A stretch of DNA of 5,371 nt. Source: JBAXGE01 sp044344145. GTDB taxonomy: Bacteria; Planctomycetota; Phycisphaerae; WQYP01. The notes beneath the pieces were generated by a model. The model did not search any database, had not been told where the DNA came from, and worked only from the letters and a program-made list of their open reading frames with translations. Each line of letters starts with the position of its first letter. The stretch's first letter is position 1. The stretch is from positions 1 through 5,371 of the forward strand of contig JBIJDM010000200.1 of the NCBI GenBank assembly GCA_044344145.1. The letters are read 5' to 3'. Both the position numbers and the translations under genes were made by a program. Below are positions 1 through 5,371 of the stretch, in pieces.

Positions 1-46
1 CTAGATAAACTATTCTTTCGCCGGAATTGTTGTACCAAACTTGCTT

Positions 47-50
47 GGAG
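47..50 (+). promoter_or_regulatory. Shine-Dalgarno site that sets the glgP start
   Basis: GGAG lies five bases before the ATG at 56, a normal ribosome-binding spacing. It favours that ATG over the in-frame TTG at 41, which lies upstream of this site and has no purine-rich element before it. Only 55 bases precede the gene in the window, and I cannot assign its promoter. Confidence 0.65.
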
Positions 51-55
51 TCTGT

Positions 56-2611
56 ATGCCTAATGTACGCACCTTTGTAGTGGTCCCCTCAATTCCCGAA
101 AAACTCAAACCCATGCTGGAATTGTCCCATAATCTGTGGACGATCTGGAATTTTGACGCCATCAGCCTCTTCCGTCGTCTGGATGCCGAATTATGGGATA
201 AGGTCAACCACAACCCTGTGCGGATGTTGTCGCTGGTCTCGCAGGACCGCCTGCAGGCCGCCGCGGCGGATGAGGGGTTTGTGGCCCAACTTAACCGCTT
301 GGTGGGCGACTTGCACCAGTACATGAGTTGTCCGACCTGGTACAAGCAGAACCATCCCAATTCCAAGGCGGTCATCGCCTATTTCTCCGCCGAATACGGC
401 CTGCATGAATCCCTGCCGATTTACTCCGGCGGTTTGGGCGTGTTATCGGGCGATCACATGAAATCCGCCAGCGAACTGGGCCTGCCCCTGATCGGGGTGG
501 GATTGTTTTATCGCTTCGGCTATTTCCGTCAGCAATTGAATGCCGACGGCTGGCAGACCGAGCTCTATCCCGAGAATGATTTTTACACCATGTCGGTCAC
601 CCGCGTGCAGAACAGTAAAAATGAACCACTGGTGGTGCGGGTTGAATTCCGCGACCATCCCGTGCTGGTCAATGTGTGGAAGATTCAGGTCGGGCGTATC
701 CCGCTGTATCTGATGGATGCCGATGTGCCCGATAACCGCCCCGAGGATCGCGAACTAACCGCCCGGCTGTATGGCGGGGATCAGGAAATGCGCATCCGGC
801 AGGAAATCCTGCTGGGCATTGGCGGGATTCAGGTGCTGACCGCTATGGGGATCAAACCCAGCGTCTGTCACATGAACGAAGGCCACTCGGCATTCCTGTC
901 GCTGGAACGCATCCGTGTGATTATGCAGGAACGGGGTCTGGGTTTTGAAGCCGCCCGCGAAGTGGTGGCCGCCAGCAACATCTTCACCACCCACACGCCG
1001 GTACCGGCGGGTAATGACGCCTTCCATCCCGACATGATTGACCGCCATCTGGGCCATTACTATCCCAAACTCGGTCTGTCGCGCGAACAGTTCATGAACT
1101 TCGGCAAGATTACCCCCAACGACCCGGCCGAACATTTCGGCATGACCGTGTTGGCCCTGCGTATGGCCCATCACTGTAATGGCGTCTCGGCGCTGCATGG
1201 CAAGGTCTCGCGCGAGATGTGGCATCGCATCTGGCCGGATGTGCCGGTGCACGAAATCCCCATCGAATCCATCACCAACGGCGTGCACACGCAAACGTGG
1301 TTGTCGGATGAATTCTCCTATCTCTACAGCCGTTATCTAGGCTCCGACTGGACCCAGCGCCCCACCAATTATGCGGTGTGGAACAATATCGAACGGATTC
1401 CCGATGTGGAATTGTGGCGTTCCCACGTGCGGCGGCGCGATCACCTGGTGCATTTCGCACGCAAACGCCTGCGCAAGCAGTTGCAGGATCGCAATGCCTC
1501 GCTGTTGGATATCCAGCGCGTGGACGAAGTGCTGGACCCCAACGCCCTGACCATCGGCTTTGCCCGGCGGTTCGCCACCTACAAGCGCGCCACCATGCTG
1601 TTCCGCGATCCGGAACGGTTGATCCGGATTCTCTCGAACCGCGATCGGCCCGTGCAGTTGATTTTCGCCGGTAAATCCCACCCGCGCGATGACGGTGGGA
1701 AACGCTTTATTCAGGACATTGTGCGTTTCTGCCGGCGCGAAGATGTGCGGACCCGCATTGTGTTCCTCGAAGATTACGACATGAATGTGGCGCGGTATCT
1801 GGTGCAGGGTGTGGATGTCTGGCTGAATACCCCCAAACGGCCCATGGAAGCCTCGGGCACCTCGGGCATGAAGGGCCCCATCAATGGCGCCATCAATCTG
1901 TCTATTCTGGACGGCTGGTGGGAAGAAGCCTACAAGACCGACTCCGGCTCGGGCTGGGCCATTGGCAACGCCGAGATGTTCGACAATGAAGAACACCAGG
2001 CCGAACACGATACGCAGGCCCTGTTCAATCTGCTGGAAAAACAGGTCGTGCCCGAGTTCTATGAACGTGGGGCCGACGATGTGCCGCGGCGCTGGATCGA
2101 ACGCATGAAGAAATCCATCCAGACGGTGGTGAGCTTCTTCAACACCAACCGCATGGTGCAGGAATACTTCGAGCGTTTCTATCTACCCGCCAATGAACGC
2201 TTCGAGAAACTGACCGCCGATCAGTGGCAGACCGCCATTGATGTGACCCAATGGAAGTCCAAGGTCAGTAGTCACTGGAATGAAGTACGCATTTTCGATG
2301 TGGATGCGAACACCAATCAACCGCTGAAGTCCGGGACCCCCCTGCAGATCAATGCCAAGGTCTACCTGGGCACCCTGACCCCGCAGGAAGTCCGGGTGGA
2401 AATCTCCCACGGCCCGCTGGACGCCAATGGCGCGGTGATCCACAAGCACCGCACCCCGATGACGGTCAACCAGAGCGACAATGGCGTACACCAATACAGC
2501 GGGACGATTGTCCCCAGCACCTGCGGCCAGCAGGGCTATGGTATCCGGGTTCTGCCCAAACATCCGCAAATTGACCTGCGGCTGGAACCGGGGCTGATCC
2601 GCTGGTTCTAA
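56..2611 (+). CDS. glgP: alpha-glucan (glycogen/maltodextrin) phosphorylase, long form
   Basis: This is a PLP-dependent cytoplasmic glycosyltransferase family 35 enzyme that phosphorolyses alpha-1,4-glucan to glucose-1-phosphate. The 851-residue length fits the long bacterial alpha-glucan phosphorylase type (the Mycobacterium GlgP and Thermotoga AgpA branch) rather than the E. coli GlgP/MalP branch. Residues about 10-120 resemble the DUF3417 N-terminal domain (PEKLKPMLELSHNLWTIWN). The glucan-binding stretch includes AYFSAEYGLHESLPIYSGGL (109-128). HTPVPAGND (313-321) carries the active-site His. RRFATYKR (504-511) has R505 and K510 at the positions of rabbit R569 and K574. EASGTSGMK (598-606) gives K606 as the likely PLP Schiff-base lysine. 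Residues about 745-840 look like a C-terminal beta-rich extension. The ATG at 56 is preferred because of its ribosome-binding site. An intrinsic terminator follows closely, so the gene ends its own transcript. No catalytic residue appears missing. The family is certain; substrate chain length is not. Confidence 0.95.
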   Translation: MPNVRTFVVVPSIPEKLKPMLELSHNLWTIWNFDAISLFRRLDAELWDKVNHNPVRMLSLVSQDRLQAAAADEGFVAQLNRLVGDLHQYMSCPTWYKQNHPNSKAVIAYFSAEYGLHESLPIYSGGLGVLSGDHMKSASELGLPLIGVGLFYRFGYFRQQLNADGWQTELYPENDFYTMSVTRVQNSKNEPLVVRVEFRDHPVLVNVWKIQVGRIPLYLMDADVPDNRPEDRELTARLYGGDQEMRIRQEILLGIGGIQVLTAMGIKPSVCHMNEGHSAFLSLERIRVIMQERGLGFEAAREVVAASNIFTTHTPVPAGNDAFHPDMIDRHLGHYYPKLGLSREQFMNFGKITPNDPAEHFGMTVLALRMAHHCNGVSALHGKVSREMWHRIWPDVPVHEIPIESITNGVHTQTWLSDEFSYLYSRYLGSDWTQRPTNYAVWNNIERIPDVELWRSHVRRRDHLVHFARKRLRKQLQDRNASLLDIQRVDEVLDPNALTIGFARRFATYKRATMLFRDPERLIRILSNRDRPVQLIFAGKSHPRDDGGKRFIQDIVRFCRREDVRTRIVFLEDYDMNVARYLVQGVDVWLNTPKRPMEASGTSGMKGPINGAINLSILDGWWEEAYKTDSGSGWAIGNAEMFDNEEHQAEHDTQALFNLLEKQVVPEFYERGADDVPRRWIERMKKSIQTVVSFFNTNRMVQEYFERFYLPANERFEKLTADQWQTAIDVTQWKSKVSSHWNEVRIFDVDANTNQPLKSGTPLQINAKVYLGTLTPQEVRVEISHGPLDANGAVIHKHRTPMTVNQSDNGVHQYSGTIVPSTCGQQGYGIRVLPKHPQIDLRLEPGLIRWF

Positions 2612-2642
2612 ACGTAAACTGCTGTCAAATATGGCTTTTCGC

Positions 2643-2671
2643 GGACCAGCTTCGGCTGGTCCTTTTTCTTT
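2643..2671 (+). terminator. intrinsic terminator of glgP with UUCG tetraloop
   Basis: A perfect 8-bp stem, GGACCAGC (2643-2650) and GCTGGTCC (2655-2662), is closed by a TTCG loop with a C-G closing pair. This is the extra-stable cUUCGg tetraloop. The run TTTTTCTTT follows directly. It begins 32 bases after the glgP stop and separates glgP transcription from dnaX. Confidence 0.93.
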
Positions 2672-2705
2672 CCCGTCGGACAGTGGCGGGGCCCCGGGCA
2701 AAGAG

Positions 2706-2711
2706 TATAAT
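2706..2711 (+). promoter_or_regulatory. -10 box of a probable leaderless dnaX promoter
   Basis: A perfect TATAAT ends six bases before the dnaX ATG, which places the expected transcription start at or within a base or two of the A of the ATG. No convincing TTGACA-like -35 lies at 16-18 bases upstream, where the sequence is GC-rich, and there is no TGn extension. No strong Shine-Dalgarno site precedes the ATG; the nearest purine run is AAAGAG, about 12 bases away. The position after the glgP terminator supports an independent promoter. The start site is inferred, not measured. Confidence 0.6.
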
Positions 2712-2717
2712 CCCAGC

Positions 2718-4571
2718 ATGGCCGAAAGTTACACAGTATTAGCCCGCCGCTACCGCAGCCAGACCTTTGACGAATTGGTCGGCCAGGAAGCCGTGGCGCA
2801 GACCCTTAAAAATGCCGTTGCCTCCGGCCGGCTGGGGCATGCGTTTTTATTCACCGGCACCCGCGGGGTGGGCAAGACCAGCGCGGCCCGGATTCTGGCC
2901 AAGGCCATCAACTGCCCGCAAGTGAAGGACGGCAATCCCTGCGGCATTTGCGAAGCGTGCAAAGCCATCGCCCGGGGCGATGATCTGGACGTCATCGAAA
3001 TTGACGGGGCCAGCAACAATTCGGTGGATCAGATCCGCGAACTGCGGCAGAATGCCAGCGTGCGCCCGGCCCGTTCGCCCTTCAAAATTTACATCATTGA
3101 CGAAGTCCACATGGTCACCACGGCGGCCTTCAATGCCCTGCTGAAAACGCTGGAAGAACCCCCCGCCCATGTCAAATTTATTTTCGCCACCACCGACATT
3201 CACAAAGTACCCGCCACGATTATCAGCCGGGTGCAGCGTTACGACTTCAAAAACATCGCCACGTCCAAGATTGCCCTGCACCTGAAAGAAGTCTGCCAGC
3301 AGGAAGGCATGACGGTGGATGATACCGCCCTGCAACGCCTGGCCCGGCTGGGCAACGGCTCGATGCGCGACGCACTGTCCATCATGGACCGCGTGATGTC
3401 GCTGGGCAACAAACAGATTACCGATGCCCTGCTGGATGAACTGCTGGGCAAGCCGGCGGCGCTGGCCATGCTGGATGTAGTCACTGCGCTGGCTGCGGGT
3501 GACCCGGCGGCCACCCTGACCAAAACCGACGAGTTACTGACCCAGGGACTCAGCCCGGAACAAATCTGCGGTGAGTTGATTCAACTCTTCCGCGACATGA
3601 TGGTGGCCCAGGTCTGCGGGGCCGGTTCTGAGCTGATTGAAAGCCCGGCGGACTTGCGACCTGCCATCAATGATGCCGCGGGCAAATTCGATGCCGCCGC
3701 GTTGGTACATCTGATCGCCCTGTGCGAACAAACCCAGCGGAGTCTGCGTTCCAGCACCATGGGCAAAGTCCTGCTGGAAGCTCTGATGGTACGGCTGGCG
3801 CTGGCGGATCAGTTCAGTTCCATCCGCGATCTGCTGGCACGTTTACCGGCCGGTGGGGCTGCCCCTCGCGCCTTGGGCACCGCGCCCGATCAAAAAAAAA
3901 ATGACTTAATTAGTCCAACTGTGCCAACCCCGGCACCGCGGTCCAGCCTGCGTCCATCTCTGACCAGTGTGGCAGCGCCGAATCCCCCCGCCCCGGCCCC
4001 GGGGGAGGCACCCACCAGTACCCCGCAGAACGCCCAGTTGGAAGATGCCATCAATGCCTACACGCCTACCGCGGAAACTGAACCCGCCGGCGATTTGTGG
4101 CAGGCCGTTCGCACCCAGTTGATCACCAACCAGAACAGTTCGCTGGAAATGGTCTTGGGTGGAAAAGTCACCATTGGACACCAGCAGGATGGCCAGATCG
4201 AACTCATCGCCCCACAAAGCCTGCAGGCCAGTTGTTCACCCACGGCCACGGCCAAAGTAACCGAAGCCTTGAAAGTCGTATTACAACTACCGGCCGTAAC
4301 CGTGCAATGGCGCTTTATCGAATCCGCCCCCACGGCCCGGCCAGCGCTTGCTCCGCGCCGCCCGGGGACCCCGACCCCACCACCCAGTGCAACGCGGATT
4401 GACCCCGAGGTGATGCAACAGATCAAAGCCCAGCCGGTGATCAAAGAATTGATGGACCAAATCGGGGTGAGTATCACCAGCGTTGAACCTTTACATGCCG
4501 ATCCGGTGGAAGCGGAAGCTACGGCCTCCTCACCGCCCCCCACCAACCAGAACTCCTTGCCCGGGGTATAG
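2718..4571 (+). CDS. dnaX: DNA polymerase III subunit tau (and gamma by frameshifting)
   Basis: This is the clamp-loader ATPase that loads the beta sliding clamp and tethers polymerase cores at the replication fork. The start at 2718 gives MAESYTVLARRYRSQTFDEL, the usual DnaX N-terminus. The frame is open upstream to an ATG at 2631, but that stretch reads through the glgP terminator and is rejected. Visible parts of the AAA+ module are Walker A GTRGVGKTS (47-55), four zinc-binding cysteines (C66, C75, C78, C81), Walker B with DEVH (128-131), the arginine finger R171 in SRV (usually SRC), and sensor-2 GSMRD (214-218). The collar helices run to about residue 375. A Pro/Ala/Ser/Thr-rich linker (about 375-450) follows, then a tau C-terminal domain (about 458-533, from DLWQAVRTQL), a second Pro-rich linker, and the family-typical end PVIKELMDQIGVSITSVEP (573-591). 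The ten-A run at codons 392-395 should also yield a gamma-like product. The next gene is a phosphatase rather than the common ybaB-recR pair. Confidence 0.96.
   Translation: MAESYTVLARRYRSQTFDELVGQEAVAQTLKNAVASGRLGHAFLFTGTRGVGKTSAARILAKAINCPQVKDGNPCGICEACKAIARGDDLDVIEIDGASNNSVDQIRELRQNASVRPARSPFKIYIIDEVHMVTTAAFNALLKTLEEPPAHVKFIFATTDIHKVPATIISRVQRYDFKNIATSKIALHLKEVCQQEGMTVDDTALQRLARLGNGSMRDALSIMDRVMSLGNKQITDALLDELLGKPAALAMLDVVTALAAGDPAATLTKTDELLTQGLSPEQICGELIQLFRDMMVAQVCGAGSELIESPADLRPAINDAAGKFDAAALVHLIALCEQTQRSLRSSTMGKVLLEALMVRLALADQFSSIRDLLARLPAGGAAPRALGTAPDQKKNDLISPTVPTPAPRSSLRPSLTSVAAPNPPAPAPGEAPTSTPQNAQLEDAINAYTPTAETEPAGDLWQAVRTQLITNQNSSLEMVLGGKVTIGHQQDGQIELIAPQSLQASCSPTATAKVTEALKVVLQLPAVTVQWRFIESAPTARPALAPRRPGTPTPPPSATRIDPEVMQQIKAQPVIKELMDQIGVSITSVEPLHADPVEAEATASSPPPTNQNSLPGV
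3892..3901 (+). other. A10 slippery tract in dnaX (tau/gamma slippage site)
   Basis: Ten consecutive A bases are read as CAA AAA AAA AAT in the tau frame (residues 392-395). Gaining one A, or a ribosomal -1 shift, reaches TGA at 3902-3904, giving a 395-residue product ending QKKK. Losing one A reaches TAA at 3907-3909, giving 396 residues ending KKMT. Both keep the ATPase and collar and drop the tau-specific C-terminus. A small hairpin (TTGGGC 3873-3878 with GCCCGA 3884-3889, one G-U pair) sits just upstream. No Shine-Dalgarno-like stimulator or strong downstream stem is visible, so transcriptional slippage, as known for the A9 run of Thermus thermophilus dnaX, is more likely than ribosomal shifting of the E. 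coli type. Confidence 0.75.
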
Positions 4572-4573
4572 TC

Positions 4574-5221
4574 ATGCGCCACGCTTTTGTCTTACCACTG
4601 GTAATCTTGGGCCTGACGTGGGCTATGCCATATGGCTTGGATGGCTCGCTCCAACTCTCCGCCGCCAGTAGTACCATGCCTGCAACCACACAGCGCAATG
4701 CCCTATGGGCCCAGCCAACGACCTGTCCGGGTCTGACCAACTTCTATCAGGTCAGTCCCACGCTCTACCGTAGTGCTCAGCCGGATGCCAGTGCCTTCCC
4801 CAAGATTAAAGCCATGGGCATCAAAACAATTATTTGCCTACGGGCCAGCCACGACGACCGTAAAGCCGCCGAAGCGGCGGGGCTGAAGTATGTCAATATT
4901 CGATTCCGCAGTTGGCATGCGGAGCATGAGGATGTAGCGGAGTTCCTGCAGGCGGCGCTGGATCCGCAACTCCAGCCGGTGTTGGTCCATTGCCAGCATG
5001 GCGCGGATCGGACCGGCACCATGGTAGCGATGTATCGCATCGCCGTACAGAATTGGACCCCGGCGGAGGCCAGTGCGGAAATGACGCAGGGCGGTTATGG
5101 CTTTCATCCCATCTGGGGCAACCTGATCCGCTACGTGGAAAACGTGAATGTGCGCCGCCTGAAACAAATTGTCCAAGCGATCCCCAGCACCCAGCCGGCT
5201 ACGCAACCCGCCCACCATTAA
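4574..5221 (+). CDS. exported dual-specificity/tyrosine phosphatase-like protein
   Basis: This 215-residue protein belongs to the small cysteine-based DSP/PTP-like phosphatase family. The P-loop HCQHGADRTG (139-148) matches HCxxGxxRT(S/G), with C140 as nucleophile and R146 as phosphate-binding arginine. Family-typical blocks flank it: FYQVSPTLYRSAQP (57-70), GIKTIICLR (82-90), and W114 with the acidic HAEHED (115-120), which may supply the general acid. TQGGYGFHPIWGNL (171-184) follows. The N-terminus (MRH, then the hydrophobic AFVLPLVILGLTWAM, residues 4-18) looks like a signal peptide, so the enzyme is probably exported; the cleavage site is uncertain. The low-complexity tail STQPATQPAHH is probably disordered. 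The ATG is two bases after the dnaX stop, with only a weak GGGG (4563-4566) before it, which suggests co-transcription and translational coupling with dnaX. The substrate is unknown; phosphoprotein, phosphoinositide or another phosphoester all remain possible. Confidence 0.88.
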   Translation: MRHAFVLPLVILGLTWAMPYGLDGSLQLSAASSTMPATTQRNALWAQPTTCPGLTNFYQVSPTLYRSAQPDASAFPKIKAMGIKTIICLRASHDDRKAAEAAGLKYVNIRFRSWHAEHEDVAEFLQAALDPQLQPVLVHCQHGADRTGTMVAMYRIAVQNWTPAEASAEMTQGGYGFHPIWGNLIRYVENVNVRRLKQIVQAIPSTQPATQPAHH

Positions 5222-5224
5222 GTT

Positions 5225-5265
5225 AAAAAAAACGCCACGCTCGGATGAGCGTGGCGTGGGGTTTT
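5225..5265. terminator. strong, probably bidirectional terminator
   Basis: A perfect 11-bp stem, ACGCCACGCTC (5232-5242) and GAGCGTGGCGT (5247-5257), encloses a GGAT loop. On the plus strand it is followed by GGGG and then only four T (5262-5265), a weak tail, though it starts 11 bases after the phosphatase stop. On the minus strand the stem runs straight into a run of T (complement of A 5225-5231), a stronger signal. It probably ends the dnaX-phosphatase transcript and also a convergent transcript from beyond the right edge. Confidence 0.88.
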
Positions 5266-5295
5266 AGAGCGATTGCCAAAAATAATCCCCGCATC

Positions 5296-5311
5296 CGCTT
5301 GCGCGAAAGCG
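5296..5311. repeat. small hairpin in the intergenic tail
   Basis: CGCTT (5296-5300) and AAGCG (5307-5311) form a 5-bp inverted repeat around a six-base loop, GCGCGA. AATAAT occurs on both sides (5281-5286 and 5312-5317). This could be part of a dispersed palindromic element, but five base pairs in GC-rich DNA can arise by chance. Confidence 0.3.
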
Positions 5312-5327
5312 AATAATGGGTTTTAAT

Positions 5328-5361
5328 GTTGGGCATGGCTGCTGCGTTACTCATGCCCAAC
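5328..5361. repeat. perfect 10-bp inverted repeat in the 3' intergenic tail
   Basis: GTTGGGCATG (5328-5337) is the exact reverse complement of CATGCCCAAC (5352-5361), with a 14-base spacer, GCTGCTGCGTTACT. There is no T run beside it, so it is not an ordinary intrinsic terminator. It could be an operator for a gene beyond the edge, a REP-like palindromic unit, or the folded end of a mobile element. The region 5266-5371 around it shows no supportable gene or RNA. Confidence 0.6.
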
Positions 5362-5371
5362 GCCGAGAACT

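Noticed and set aside
1..40. Possible glgP promoter elements (TAAACT, TATTCT)
   Set aside because: Each matches only four of six -10 positions, and any -35 would be near or beyond the window edge, so none can be supported.
41..55. TTG start for glgP at 41
   Set aside because: It adds only MLGVC, has no upstream ribosome-binding site, and would place the GGAG site inside the coding sequence. The ATG at 56 has the GGAG at ideal spacing.
755..2008. Long minus-strand open frames opposite glgP (755-1294 and 1337-2008)
   Set aside because: They are antisense to a clear, full-length enzyme gene. Their His/Gly/Val-rich translations are typical of the antisense of GC-rich coding DNA, and no family motif is visible.
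2631..2717. Upstream extension of dnaX starting at the ATG at 2631
   Set aside because: It would translate the glgP terminator stem and a GC-rich linker, lacks a ribosome-binding site, and adds 29 residues unlike any DnaX N-terminus. The 2718 start gives the canonical opening.
4567..4572. TATAGT resembling a -10 box just before the phosphatase ATG
   Set aside because: It is one base from the ATG, so transcription would start inside the coding sequence. It overlaps the dnaX stop and has no -35, so chance similarity is more likely.
5223..5369. Minus-strand open frame running from the right edge (ends KPHATLIRAWRFF)
   Set aside because: It translates both the palindrome and the whole terminator hairpin and has no recognisable motif. 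A real gene would not normally have its terminator inside its last codons. A partial gene C-terminus cannot be fully excluded without more sequence.

Overview
The window holds three complete plus-strand genes and a short non-coding tail. It looks like part of a moderately GC-rich bacterial chromosome. The DnaX opening (TVLARRYRSQTFDELVGQE) and a small exported phosphatase of the DSP/PTP-like family both suggest the Planctomycetes (PVC) group, perhaps Phycisphaerae. That placement is inference from sequence style, not from a search.

Layout. Positions 56-2611 encode a long-form alpha-glucan (glycogen) phosphorylase of about 851 residues with its catalytic and PLP-binding motifs intact. It ends at a textbook intrinsic terminator with a cUUCGg tetraloop (2643-2671). 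A perfect TATAAT box follows at 2706-2711, only six bases before the ATG of dnaX (2718-4571), which suggests that dnaX has its own promoter and a leaderless mRNA. dnaX encodes the full-length tau subunit of the DNA polymerase III clamp loader (617 residues). Just after the ATPase/collar part it contains a run of ten A (3892-3901). Shifting the frame in either direction there meets a stop codon within eight bases, so a gamma-like short product of about 395 residues is expected. A secreted or periplasmic phosphatase with an HCxxGxxRTG active site (4574-5221) starts two bases after the dnaX stop and is probably co-transcribed with it. A strong perfect hairpin (5232-5257) closes the unit. Its U-tract is better on the minus strand, so it probably also ends a convergent transcript from beyond the window.

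The last ~105 bases (5266-5371) hold no supportable gene but contain a perfect 10-bp inverted repeat and a smaller hairpin. The three genes do not form one pathway: glycogen breakdown, replication, and an envelope phosphatase of unknown substrate. No wholly new system is visible. The most interesting elements are the programmed slippage site in dnaX and its leaderless promoter.
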